Shown piece by piece: positions 27,129-35,084 of a stretch of 64,000 nucleotides of DNA. The position numbers were made by a program, and so were the translations under genes. The stretch lies in NCBI GenBank assembly GCA_963754285.1, contig CAVWFN010000006.1:496001-560000 (forward strand). Reading direction: 5' to 3'. Numbering within the stretch: the stretch's first letter is position 1; each line of letters opens with the position of its first letter. The notes beneath the pieces were generated by a model, which was not told where the DNA came from, ran no database searches, and saw only the letters and a list, made by a program, of their open reading frames with translations. The stretch is from RYN-133 sp963754285. Lineage in GTDB: Bacteria; Actinomycetota; Actinomycetes; Mycobacteriales; Jatrophihabitantaceae.

Positions 27129-28451
27129 TTATCCCAATTTTGCGAGCAGCGCGGACGACGCAACGGCCCAGGCACCGGCACGGGAGACGTCGGTGACGAT
27201 CTCCTGGTCTGAGGTCACGACGACCAGCGCACGTCCGGCGGGTTCGGCGGCGACCAGGCGACGGATCAGGTCGTCGGCGATCTCGTCCGGTGCGCTGAAG
27301 AGCACCCGGACGCCGCGCGGTGTGCGCGGCTGCGCCGGCGGCCGAGCGCCGCCGTCGAACGCGATCGTGACCTCGACGCCCGTGCGGGCCTGCAGCGCGG
27401 CGATCGCGGCAATCAGCCGCGCACGCTGATCGGCGAGCGGGAGGTCGCCGTAGCCCGACTTGGTGACGTTGTAGCCGTCGACGATCAGATGCGCCTGGGG
27501 CAGCTCGAGCAGTCGGTCGAGGTCGACTCCCCCGGCGGCCGACGGGTCGGCATCGACGGTGAAGACGGCGTCGGCGGGACGAAGCGTCGACGCGGGTAGC
27601 GCCAACTCGCGGCGCACTCCGGCCGCAGCGTCGGTCAACGTGTCGAGCAGCAGCCGCAGCCGCGCGTCGTGGACGTCACGGCCGGTGCGTGCCTCGCGGC
27701 GCACGGTCTCACCGGCACGTTCGAGCTCGGCGACGCGAGCCCGCAGTCGGGCCACCGCCGCGTCATGTCCCTCGGCGAGACCGGCCAGCTCGGCCTGCAG
27801 TCGGTCGCGCTCGGCGCGGGCCTGTGCCGCGTCCTGCTCGGCGGCGCGCAGCTCGCCCGTGCGGGTGCGGAGCAGATTGCGCAGGTGCGTCACCTCGTCG
27901 GCCGAGGACGACGAGGCCTCGCGCGTCGCTGCCGCTACCGCCTCGTCGAAGCGCGCCGCGTCCGTCCGCAGCCGCGAACGCAACTCGGCAACCTCCGTGC
28001 GCAGCCTTGTGATCTCGTCGGTCGAGGCATCACGCGCCGATTGCTCGCTGGCCCACTGCTCGCCGACGCTCGCAACCAGATCGACCCAGCCCTGCGGACG
28101 GGTCAGATACGCCACGACGGCGGTGTCGAGCGGATCGGACGCCGTTGTCGCCGATCCGTTGCGCACCGCGTCGACCAACTGCGGGGTCGCCTCGGCAACC
28201 GCATCGGCGACACGCTCGCGGAACTCGGCATCGGCGTCGAGCGCAGCCGAGAGTGTCGCTGCCCCCAGCCGCACCCGCTTGGCCGGCGTGAACCGCGCGA
28301 TCGCGCGCAGTGCAGGCGGGACCTCTTCGGCGGGCGTTCGCCCGAGCACCTCCGCCGCGACCTGCAGCAACCGCTGCCGCACCGGCTCGGCGAGCGCAGG
28401 CGGCATCGGCTCGTCGGAATCGTCGGCAGCTGCGCCCGATGGGCCGGTCAT
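27129..28451 (-). CDS. NYN (PIN-like) domain RNA-binding protein with long helical region
   Basis: 440 residues from ATG 28451. Residues 1-140 are helical and unrecognised; 150-290 form a long heptad-like helix (RLRTEVAELRSRLRTDAARF, then RTRTGELRAAEQDAAQARAE...). The C-terminal 140 residues are a NYN domain of the YacP type: HLIVDGYNVTKSGYGDLPLA, VEVTIAFDGGARPP, VRVLFSAPDEIADDLIRRLV and VVTSDQEIVTDVSRAGAWAV, with the acidic residues expected of a PIN-like nuclease. Probably an RNA-processing factor. It diverges from the DEDDh/GIY-YIG gene, both with leaderless-type starts. Confidence 0.82.
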   Translation of the reverse strand: MTGPSGAAADDSDEPMPPALAEPVRQRLLQVAAEVLGRTPAEEVPPALRAIARFTPAKRVRLGAATLSAALDADAEFRERVADAVAEATPQLVDAVRNGSATTASDPLDTAVVAYLTRPQGWVDLVASVGEQWASEQSARDASTDEITRLRTEVAELRSRLRTDAARFDEAVAAATREASSSSADEVTHLRNLLRTRTGELRAAEQDAAQARAERDRLQAELAGLAEGHDAAVARLRARVAELERAGETVRREARTGRDVHDARLRLLLDTLTDAAAGVRRELALPASTLRPADAVFTVDADPSAAGGVDLDRLLELPQAHLIVDGYNVTKSGYGDLPLADQRARLIAAIAALQARTGVEVTIAFDGGARPPAQPRTPRGVRVLFSAPDEIADDLIRRLVAAEPAGRALVVVTSDQEIVTDVSRAGAWAVASSALLAKLG

Positions 28452-28458
28452 ATGAGCG

Positions 28459-28464
28459 AGCGTA
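28459..28464 (-). promoter_or_regulatory. -10 box of the NYN gene
   Basis: TACGCT on the minus strand, 7 bases before ATG 28451; it decides that start over in-frame codons upstream. Confidence 0.5.
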
Positions 28465-28522
28465 CGAGCCGGGCGGAGCTGCATTCCGGGCGTGCCGCCG
28501 CGATTTCGTCGGACCCCCGACC

Positions 28523-28528
28523 TAACGT
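28523..28528 (+). promoter_or_regulatory. -10 box of the DEDDh/GIY-YIG gene
   Basis: TAACGT, 7 bases before ATG 28536; faces away from the TACGCT box 59 bases to the left. Confidence 0.5.
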
Positions 28529-28535
28529 CGCGTCC

Positions 28536-30299
28536 ATGGCGGCCCCGGTGTCGAGCACGGCGTTCGTGCAGACCAGCTTCGACGAGCTGGACGAGCCGCT
28601 GCGCACCACAACGTTCACAGTCGTCGATCTCGAGACGACCGGCGGATCATCGATGGCCGACGGCATCACCGAGATCGGCGCGGTTAAGGTGCGTGGCGGC
28701 GAGGTTCTCGGCGAGTTCCAGACCCTCGTGCACCCGGGCCAGCCGATCACGCCGTTCGTCAGCGTCCTGACCGGCATCACCGATCTGATGGTCTCGTCGG
28801 CCCCGGCGATCGCGGCCGCGCTCCCGGCGTTTCTCGAGTTCGCGCACGGCAGCGTGCTCGTTGCCCACAACGCGCCGTTCGACGTCGGTTTCCTGAAGGC
28901 CGCTGCTGTCGACCAGCACCTGGCGTGGCCGGCGTTCGCGGTCGTCGACACCGCGGTGCTCGCGCGCCGCGTCCTCACCCGCGACGAGGTGCCGAACTGC
29001 AAGCTCGCCACCCTCGCGCAGTTCTTCGCCGCCGACACGACGCCCAACCATCGCGCGCTCTCCGACGCGCGGGCGACCGTCGACGTGTTGCACGCACTGA
29101 TCGCGCGGCTGGGCAACATCGGCGTCCAGTCGCTGCCGGAACTGCGCGCGTTCACGGCCCAGGTCGCCCCGGAGGTGCGCCGCAAGCGCCAGCTGGCCGA
29201 GGGCATCCCGACCGGGCCGGGGGTCTACGTGTTCCGTGACGCTCGCGGGGTGCCGCTCTACGTCGGCACCAGCCGCAACCTGCGGTCGCGGGTGCGGCAG
29301 TACTTCGTCGCCAGCGAGATGCGCACCCGCATGGGCGAGATGGTCGCCCTCGCCGAACGCGTCGACCCGATCTCCTGTGCGCACGCGCTCGAGGCCCAGG
29401 TGCGCGAGCTGCGGCTCATCGCGGCGCACAAGCCGCGCTACAACCGCCGCTCGAAATATCCCGAGCGTTCCGTGTGGCTCAAGCTCACCCACGAAGCCTT
29501 TCCACGACTCTCGGTGGTGCGGGTGCTGCGGGAGGACGGTTCGCGCTACCTCGGACCGCTGCGCTCGCAGCGTCAGGCCGAAGCCGTGCGCGATGCGATC
29601 CACGACGCGGTTCCGCTGCGGCAGTGCAGCGATCGGCTCTCGTTGCGTCGCGCGGTCCGGGCCGCGTGCGCGCTCGCCGGCATCGGACGGTGCTCGGCGC
29701 CGTGTGAGGGCACCACCTCGCCGGCCGATTACGCCGCGTTGGTCGACCTGGTCGCCGCGGCGTGGACGGGCGATGTCCGTCCGCTGGTCGAGCCGCTGCG
29801 CGCCAAGCTGGCCAGGCTGTCCGCCGAGCAACGCTTCGAGCAGGCGGCCGTCGTGCGCGATCGCATCGCCACGGTCGTGCGGGCGTGTGCCCGCATGCAA
29901 CGGGTGCGCTCGATCAGTTGCATCGACGAGGTCGTCGCCGCTCGTCCCGACGGTGCCGGCGGCTGGGAGATCTCGGTGATCCGCCACGGCCGGTTGGCCG
30001 CAGCCGGCGTGGCCGCGCGCGGAGTTCCGCCCTACGCCGTCATCGAGGCGCTGCTGGCCACCGCCGACGCCGTATCGGCCGAGCAGCCCGTGCTGGCTGA
30101 AGAGACCGAGACGATCCTGCGCTGGCTCGAGCAGCCGGGCACCCGCCTCGTCCACAGCTCGCAGCCGTGGCAGCTCCCGGCGCACGGCGCCGGCGGCATG
30201 GTGTCGTGGCTCGCGGCCGATGCCGCCCGGCGCGCCGCCACGCCGTTTGCCGACCGCCGCGTGCTGCCGATGCTCTCGCGCCCCGCCCGCGCCAGCTGA
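28536..30299 (+). CDS. DEDDh 3'-5' exonuclease fused to UvrC-like GIY-YIG nuclease
   Basis: 587 residues. Residues 25-195 are a DnaQ-like exonuclease with all five catalytic positions: FTVVDLETTGG (DxE), LVAHNAPFDVGFL (Asp) and NHRALSDARAT (H...D). Residues 225-310 are a GIY-YIG domain: GIPTGPGVYVFRDARGVPLY, VGTSRNLRSRVRQYF, with the later Glu/Asn segment EAQVRELRLIAAHKPRYN. After about 440 a UVR-like segment RFEQAAVVRDRI follows, then a region resembling the UvrC middle part. This fusion is the Rv2191 type; it resembles the Cho/UvrC repair nucleases and probably acts in DNA repair. No helix-hairpin-helix end is seen. Confidence 0.9.
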   Translation: MAAPVSSTAFVQTSFDELDEPLRTTTFTVVDLETTGGSSMADGITEIGAVKVRGGEVLGEFQTLVHPGQPITPFVSVLTGITDLMVSSAPAIAAALPAFLEFAHGSVLVAHNAPFDVGFLKAAAVDQHLAWPAFAVVDTAVLARRVLTRDEVPNCKLATLAQFFAADTTPNHRALSDARATVDVLHALIARLGNIGVQSLPELRAFTAQVAPEVRRKRQLAEGIPTGPGVYVFRDARGVPLYVGTSRNLRSRVRQYFVASEMRTRMGEMVALAERVDPISCAHALEAQVRELRLIAAHKPRYNRRSKYPERSVWLKLTHEAFPRLSVVRVLREDGSRYLGPLRSQRQAEAVRDAIHDAVPLRQCSDRLSLRRAVRAACALAGIGRCSAPCEGTTSPADYAALVDLVAAAWTGDVRPLVEPLRAKLARLSAEQRFEQAAVVRDRIATVVRACARMQRVRSISCIDEVVAARPDGAGGWEISVIRHGRLAAAGVAARGVPPYAVIEALLATADAVSAEQPVLAEETETILRWLEQPGTRLVHSSQPWQLPAHGAGGMVSWLAADAARRAATPFADRRVLPMLSRPARAS

Positions 30300-30363
30300 G
30301 CCGGCCCGCGCACCGCCTTGCCCCGCCCGCGTGCCGCAGGTTCGACCCCGACGGTGTGCTGGC

Positions 30364-30369
30364 TACGAT
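30364..30369 (+). promoter_or_regulatory. -10 box of the RAM-domain gene
   Basis: TACGAT followed by 6 bases and the GTG at 30376. Confidence 0.45.
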
Positions 30370-30375
30370 CGGCTC

Positions 30376-30654
30376 GTGATTACCGCGATCGTCATGATCT
30401 CCGTCGAGTCGGACAAGATCCCCGAGGTTGCGCAGCAGATCGCCGACGTCGACGGTGTCAGCGAGGTGTACTCCGTAGCCGGTGACGTCGATCTGATCGC
30501 GGTCGTGCGCGTCAAGCAGTTCGACGACATCGCCGACACGATCGCCGGCCGACTGTCCAAGGTCGACGGTGTACTGCACACCGACACGCACATCGCGTTC
30601 CGCGCATACTCACGCCACGATCTCGAGGCCACGTTCTCGATCGGCGTCGAATAA
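30376..30654 (+). CDS. Stand-alone Lrp/AsnC ligand-binding (RAM) domain protein
   Basis: 92 residues: MITAIVMISVESDKIPEVAQ, DGVSEVYSVAGDVDLIAVVR, HTDTHIAFRAYSRHDLEATF. It is only the alpha-beta RAM effector domain of Lrp/AsnC regulators, with no helix-turn-helix. Such proteins form ring oligomers that bind amino acids and may modulate full-length Lrp proteins. The GTG start sits 6 bases from a -10 box. Located between the nuclease and the CtaG-like gene, it is conserved in this position in actinomycetes as far as I recall. Confidence 0.85.
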   Translation: MITAIVMISVESDKIPEVAQQIADVDGVSEVYSVAGDVDLIAVVRVKQFDDIADTIAGRLSKVDGVLHTDTHIAFRAYSRHDLEATFSIGVE

Positions 30655-30766
30655 CCGAGCACTCGATCCACTGTTCCTCCGTTGTGCCCGCTGCAAGGCC
30701 GTGTACCCGGGCAGATCGGAGGAAGACGTGATCGACCACGCCGGTCGCGCTTCGAAGCCGCGCTGA

Positions 30767-31876
30767 CTAGCCGCGTTTGTCGAGGCTCGCGAGCCAGGCG
30801 TTGTACGAGTCGCGCGCGTCGTCGTCCTCGTCGTAGGTGTCGACGTCCGAGCGACCGGACGTGCGCTCGCTGAAGGTTGCGACGCGAGCCTGTTCGAGCC
30901 AGCCCTTCTTGTCGGCACGGTCGGTGTCCACGCGACGCAGCCAGTCGAACACCAGCACGATCATCACGAGGATCATCAGCGCGTCGCCGCCGAACCACAT
31001 GATCGCGCCGCCTGTGCGCGTGTCCGAAAGCGGATCGACGGGCACCGCCGGGTCGGTGAGCATCGCGACCGCGTGCGTGCCCTGCAGCAACACGAGGCCG
31101 GTGAACGTGTCGACGGCCATCGCGACCGCGAGCAGCAACCACCGTGCCGGCGTGCCGAGCCGCCAGCGGATCGGCTCGTTGCCCACGACGAGGACGAAGA
31201 ATTGGCATCCGACCAGCAGGTAGACCAGGTGCTCGACCTGTCCGGCCCAGTCGGTGCGCATCACGTCGTCCATCAGTCCGGTCAGGTGACTGCCGACGAT
31301 GACGACGGCGTAGGACGCGAGCGCGACCGGTGGCGCGGTGAGCACGGACACGATCCGCCCGCGGACGATGCGCGCGATGCGCTCGCGTCGTCGAGGTGGC
31401 GACGCGGCGAGCGCCAGCGAGAGCGGGTGTCCCGCAACGAGGAGCACAGGCGCGACCATGACCAGAGCAAGATGGCCCGCCATGTGCGCGGTGAACAGCA
31501 CCTGGTCGTAGACGGCGATGCTGCCGTTCGTGGCGAAGGCGACGACTGCGAGTCCGAGCAGGAACGACAGAGTGCGCCGCAGCGGCCAGCGGGTGTCCGA
31601 ACGGCTCGGTACCAATGCGACCGCCGTGAGATAGGCCGCGGCAACCAGCACGATCACCGCAACCGCGACCGCGTCCAACTGCCACTTTGTGACCAGGTTC
31701 GCGCCGAGCAGCGTGCCGGCCGGGTCGCCGCCCGCGCGCGTCAACGCCTGCATGTGCATCGAGTCGCTCGAGCCGCCGGACAGGTGCGACCACACCGCGA
31801 CAACCAGCACCGCGATCGCGACCACCGCGATCGTCCACGCGACGATCGCCAACTTGGGCAGACGCGCGCGACTCAC
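30767..31876 (-). CDS. Cytochrome c oxidase assembly protein, caa3_CtaG type
   Basis: 369 residues from GTG 31876. About nine membrane segments run from residue 8 to about 315. VLFTAHMAGHLALVMVAPVL holds the paired His of the CtaG family, and VEHLVYLLVGCQFFVLVVGN carries a further His; such residues deliver copper to the Cu site of subunit I in characterised relatives. The C-terminal 60 residues are charged and cytosolic (SERTSGRSDVDTYDEDDDAR). Close to ctaE-qcrCAB, which supports a role in oxidase assembly. The 112 bases between the RAM gene and its stop show no supportable gene. Confidence 0.83.
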   Translation of the reverse strand: MSRARLPKLAIVAWTIAVVAIAVLVVAVWSHLSGGSSDSMHMQALTRAGGDPAGTLLGANLVTKWQLDAVAVAVIVLVAAAYLTAVALVPSRSDTRWPLRRTLSFLLGLAVVAFATNGSIAVYDQVLFTAHMAGHLALVMVAPVLLVAGHPLSLALAASPPRRRERIARIVRGRIVSVLTAPPVALASYAVVIVGSHLTGLMDDVMRTDWAGQVEHLVYLLVGCQFFVLVVGNEPIRWRLGTPARWLLLAVAMAVDTFTGLVLLQGTHAVAMLTDPAVPVDPLSDTRTGGAIMWFGGDALMILVMIVLVFDWLRRVDTDRADKKGWLEQARVATFSERTSGRSDVDTYDEDDDARDSYNAWLASLDKRG

Positions 31877-31882
31877 CCGTCC

Positions 31883-31888
31883 AGTATC
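31883..31888 (-). promoter_or_regulatory. -10 box of the CtaG-like gene
   Basis: GATACT on the minus strand, 6 bases before GTG 31876; it lies between that start and the family B palindrome. Confidence 0.42.
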
Positions 31889-31900
31889 CGCTCGCCTGTC

Positions 31901-31963
31901 AGTGGTCAGTCGCGGACCTCAGTGGTCAGGTGCAACTGACCACTGAGGCGCTAACTGACCACT
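31901..31963. repeat. Nested palindrome, family B, copy 2
   Basis: Inner hairpin ctcagtggtcag (31918-31929) with ctgaccactgag (31936-31947), identical in the stem to the copy at 22.9 kb; outer pair agtggtcagt (31901-31910) with actgaccact (31954-31963). Loops and spacers differ. Here too the right end meets the stop codon of a minus-strand gene (trpD, TGA at 31965-31963). Confidence 0.75.
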
Positions 31964-32991
31964 CACGGACGGAACGCGACCCAGCGATCGAGCAGCGCGG
32001 CCGCCGCACCCGAGTCGATCGACTCGGTGGCGACGCTCAATCCGGCCGCGACGGCGTCGTCGAGCGAGCCCTCGAGGCCGTCGTAGGCAGCGATCGCCGC
32101 GGCCGCGTTGAGCAGCACGGCGTCGCGCACGCCCTCGCGCGCACCGCCGGCGAGCACGTCGCGCACCACTGCGGCGTTGCGAGCGCGATCGCCGCCGCGC
32201 AACGCCTCGGGAGCGACCGCCGCGATGCCGAATCGGCCGGGGTCGAGCGAGGTCGGCGTCACGGTGGCGTTGGCCGCCACCCAGACACTCGAGGTCGTAG
32301 TGGTGGTCAGCTCGTCCAGCCCGTCGTCACCACGGAACACCAACGCCGAGTCACCGCGTTCGGCGAGCACCGCGGCCATCACCGGCGCCATCCGCTTGTC
32401 CGCGCAGCCGACGGCTGCCGAGGTCACTCGGGCCGGATTCGACAGCGGGCCGAGGAAGTTGAAGAACGTCGGGACGGCGAGCTCGGCGCGCGTGGGCCCT
32501 GCGTGCCGCATGCTCGGGTGGAAGACCGGCGCGAAGCAGAATCCGATGCCGACCGAGTCGACCGATGCGGCCACCCCGGCAGCAGGGAGGTCGATCGCGA
32601 CACCGAGTTCCTCGAGCACGTCAGCTGATCCGCAGGCCGAGGTGGCGGCGCGGTTGCCGTGCTTGACGACCGGACGTCCTGAGCCGGCGACCACCAGCGC
32701 CGCCATCGTCGAGATGTTCACCGTGTGTGCGCGATCCGCGCCGGTGCCCACGACGTCGACGGCACGCTGCGGCACCGACAGCGGCGTGGCCCGCTCGCGC
32801 ATCGTGCGGACGAGGCCCGCGAGCTCGTCCGGCGTCTCGCCCTTCGCGCGCAGAAGGACGGCGAAAGCGGCCAACCGCGCCGGCGACGCGTCGCCGGCCA
32901 TGATCTCGTCCATCGCCCAGGCGGTGTCCTCGGCGGTGAGCGACGAGCCGTCCATCAAGGACGACAGCAGCTGCGACCAGGTGCGGGTCAA
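31963..32991 (-). CDS. trpD: Anthranilate phosphoribosyltransferase
   Basis: 342 residues; transfers the phosphoribosyl group of PRPP to anthranilate in tryptophan synthesis. Motifs: VDVVGTGADRAHTVNIST (PRPP loop, GTGAD where GTGGD is usual), VVKHGNRAATSACGSADVLE (anthranilate tunnel), GFCFAPVFHPSMRHAGPTR (with the FAP-x-HPA-like segment) and FFNFLGPLSNPA. The start is TTG at 32991, overlapping the upstream stop as TTGA; no ATG or GTG fits as well. The other trp genes are elsewhere. Rv2192c is the same gene in the same place. Confidence 0.92.
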   Translation of the reverse strand: MTRTWSQLLSSLMDGSSLTAEDTAWAMDEIMAGDASPARLAAFAVLLRAKGETPDELAGLVRTMRERATPLSVPQRAVDVVGTGADRAHTVNISTMAALVVAGSGRPVVKHGNRAATSACGSADVLEELGVAIDLPAAGVAASVDSVGIGFCFAPVFHPSMRHAGPTRAELAVPTFFNFLGPLSNPARVTSAAVGCADKRMAPVMAAVLAERGDSALVFRGDDGLDELTTTTTSSVWVAANATVTPTSLDPGRFGIAAVAPEALRGGDRARNAAVVRDVLAGGAREGVRDAVLLNAAAAIAAYDGLEGSLDDAVAAGLSVATESIDSGAAAALLDRWVAFRP

Positions 32992-33407
32992 CGAACTACG
33001 GGGATGTTGCGGGCTCGGCGCCGGATCTGCTCGGCGACGACCTCGGCGGCCTCGATGGGGTCGAGCGGCATGTGGATGACCGCATCGGCCAGCGACCAGC
33101 TCGCGAGCCAGGCGTCCTGCGGCCGGGCGATCAGCACCACGATGGGCGGGCAGTCGTCGATCTCGTACTTGAACTGGCGGGCGAGCCCCATGCCCCCGGT
33201 GGGCTGGGCCTCGCCGTCGACGATGACCAGGTCGAGACCGCCCTCGTCCAGCTGCTCGACGACCTGGGCGTTGGTGGCACATTCGACCCATTCGACGCGT
33301 CCGGTGTCCGGTGCGGGACGGCGTCCGACCGCCGTTCGTACCTGGGCGCGCACGTCGGCCGAGTTGCTGTAGACGAGGACGGTCGCACCCTGAGCTGACA
33401 CGGTCAT
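32988..33407 (-). CDS. Receiver-like (CheY-fold) protein without output domain
   Basis: 139 residues from ATG 33407. ATVLVYSNSADVRAQVRTAV and LDLVIVDGEAQPTGGMGLAR are the first and third strands of a response-regulator receiver; the Asp of IVDGEAQ is at the phosphorylation position. The acidic pair usually following strand 1 is missing (SNSAD), and the Lys after strand 5 is not evident, so it may be a pseudo-receiver. No kinase is adjacent. It is translation-coupled to trpD, an association I recall from other actinomycetes with no explained purpose. Confidence 0.75.
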   Translation of the reverse strand: MTVSAQGATVLVYSNSADVRAQVRTAVGRRPAPDTGRVEWVECATNAQVVEQLDEGGLDLVIVDGEAQPTGGMGLARQFKYEIDDCPPIVVLIARPQDAWLASWSLADAVIHMPLDPIEAAEVVAEQIRRRARNIPVVR

Positions 33408-33414
33408 ACCGGCG

Positions 33415-33420
33415 ATCGTA
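33415..33420 (-). promoter_or_regulatory. -10 box of the receiver-trpD pair
   Basis: TACGAT on the minus strand, 7 bases before ATG 33407. Confidence 0.5.
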
Positions 33421-33517
33421 TCGGCGCGTCGCGGCTGGGGATTCGGGGCGCTGACATGATCAGGACACGATCACCGGCAACCCCCTACCCGGTGTCCCCG
33501 CGAGCCCATAGGCAGGT

Positions 33518-33523
33518 CATAAT
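33518..33523 (+). promoter_or_regulatory. -10 box of ctaE-qcrCAB
   Basis: CATAAT, 7 bases before the GTG at 33531; selects that start for CtaE over longer upstream alternatives. Confidence 0.5.
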
Positions 33524-33530
33524 CACAGAC

Positions 33531-34154
33531 GTGACATCGACTGCCACCGCGACGAGTTTCGAGTCGAGCCAGGTTCACTCGCTGACCCGACCCAACATCG
33601 TCAGTGTCGGCACCATCGTGTGGCTCTCCAGCGAGCTGATGTTCTTCGCCGGACTGTTCGCGATGTACTTCACTGCACGCGCGGTACACCCGGGCAACTG
33701 GCCGATGACGCTGCCCGACGGCGAGAAGATCGTTCCTGACCTCGCGTACGCGACGCCGTTCACGATCATTCTCGTGGCATCGAGTTTCACCTGTCAGTGG
33801 GGCGTATTCGCCGCTGAGCGTGGCGACGTCTACAAGTTGCGCCGCTGGTTCGTGCTCACGTTCATCATGGGACTGGCCTTCGTGCTCGGTCAGGGCAACG
33901 AGTTCCTGATGGAGATCCACAAGGGCAACACGATCTCCGCGACCGAGTACGGCTCGGTGTTCTTCCTCACCGAGGGTTTCCACGGACTGCATGTCATCGG
34001 CGGGCTGTTGGCATTCATATTCTTCCTCGCGCGAACGACGCTGGGGAGGTTCACGCCGGCGCAGGCTACTGCGGCGATCGTGGTGTCGTACTACTGGCAC
34101 TTCGTCGACGTCGTCTGGATCGGGTTGTTCTCCGTCATCTATCTCATCCGCTGA
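33531..34154 (+). CDS. ctaE: Cytochrome c oxidase subunit III
   Basis: 207 residues from GTG 33531. Five membrane segments: VSVGTIVWLSSELMFFAGLF, TPFTIILVASSFTCQWGVFA, WFVLTFIMGLAFVLGQGNEF, GFHGLHVIGGLLAFIFFLA and SYYWHFVDVVWIGLFSVIYL. The conserved Glu of SSELMFFAGLF, the HGLHVIGG pair and WHFVDVVW are subunit III hallmarks. It is part of the aa3 oxidase in the bcc-aa3 supercomplex at the plasma membrane and starts the operon with qcrC-qcrA-qcrB, as in Rv2193-2196. Confidence 0.94.
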   Translation: MTSTATATSFESSQVHSLTRPNIVSVGTIVWLSSELMFFAGLFAMYFTARAVHPGNWPMTLPDGEKIVPDLAYATPFTIILVASSFTCQWGVFAAERGDVYKLRRWFVLTFIMGLAFVLGQGNEFLMEIHKGNTISATEYGSVFFLTEGFHGLHVIGGLLAFIFFLARTTLGRFTPAQATAAIVVSYYWHFVDVVWIGLFSVIYLIR

Positions 34155-34190
34155 CAAGTCGACTGTTGATCTGACCCCGAAGGGACGTTC

Positions 34191-35084
34191 GTGACCGAGG
34201 AACCTGAGGACCTCGCCGCCGAACTCGGCTTCGAGCCGGTTGTGTCGGACTCCAGCGCCGAGGACAAGAAGTCGGCCAAAGCGACCGCGTCCGCACCGAA
34301 GCCGCGTCGGCGCGGAACACTCCGCCGCAAGGTCGGCGCGTTCGGCGTGCTCATGGGTGCGCTCGTCGCCGTCGGTGGCGGCTACGCCGCATTCGCTGCG
34401 TCGTCCGGAGCGACCGACTCGGGCAACCTGGCCGCGTCCGTCTCGCACGGTCGCCAGCTCTACCAAGTCACCTGCATCGCCTGCCACGGCGCGAATCTGC
34501 AGGGCGTGCTGAACCGCGGGCCTGCGCTGGTCGGCGTGGGCGGGGCTTCGGTGTACTTCCAGGTCTCGACCGGACGCATGCCGCTGGCCCAGCAGGGTGC
34601 CTACGCGCCGCGCAAGACGCCGAAGTTCGACGAGCAGGAAACCCAAGACCTCGCGGCCTACGTGCAGTCGGTCGGCGGTGGCCCGGCGATTCCCACCGGG
34701 ACGCTGCGCGGCAACTCGTCCACCCTCGGCGAGGGCGGCGAGTGGTACCGCCTGAACTGCGCGTCCTGCCACGGCACGACGTTCAAGGGTGCTCCGCTGT
34801 CGGCAGGCAAGCAGGCTCCGGCGCTGAACGCTGCCACTGACCTGCAGATCTACACCGCGATGCTGTCCGGCCCCGAGAGCATGCCGGTGTTCAGCAACAA
34901 CCAGCTCACGCCGACGCAGAAGCAAGCGATCATCGCCTACATCCAGACGATCAAGGCCTCGGACGACCCGGGCGGCGCCGGCATCGACCGCATCGGTCCG
35001 GTGTCCGAGGCGATCGTGATCTGGGTTGCCGGCATCGGACTGCTGATGGTCGCCATCTTGTGGATCGGAGCACGGTCGCAGTGA
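34191..35084 (+). CDS. qcrC: Cytochrome bc1 complex diheme cytochrome c subunit
   Basis: 297 residues from GTG 34191. The acidic cytosolic N-terminus (1-50) is longer than in most homologues. A membrane segment at about 50-70 (FGVLMGALVAVGGGYAAFAA) is followed by two cytochrome c domains with heme sites CIACHG (near 101) and CASCHG (near 190), each with a downstream Met-containing loop (GRMPLAQ; ESMPVFSN). A C-terminal membrane anchor is at about 272-294. In actinomycetes this diheme subunit replaces soluble cytochrome c and passes electrons straight to CtaC. The stop overlaps the qcrA GTG. Confidence 0.94.
   Translation: MTEEPEDLAAELGFEPVVSDSSAEDKKSAKATASAPKPRRRGTLRRKVGAFGVLMGALVAVGGGYAAFAASSGATDSGNLAASVSHGRQLYQVTCIACHGANLQGVLNRGPALVGVGGASVYFQVSTGRMPLAQQGAYAPRKTPKFDEQETQDLAAYVQSVGGGPAIPTGTLRGNSSTLGEGGEWYRLNCASCHGTTFKGAPLSAGKQAPALNAATDLQIYTAMLSGPESMPVFSNNQLTPTQKQAIIAYIQTIKASDDPGGAGIDRIGPVSEAIVIWVAGIGLLMVAILWIGARSQ

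Noticed and set aside
30655..30766. Possible 30-residue ORF with a CARCKAVYPGRSEED segment ending against the CtaG-like gene stop.
   Set aside because: No ATG, GTG or TTG start in that frame after the RAM gene; too short to support.
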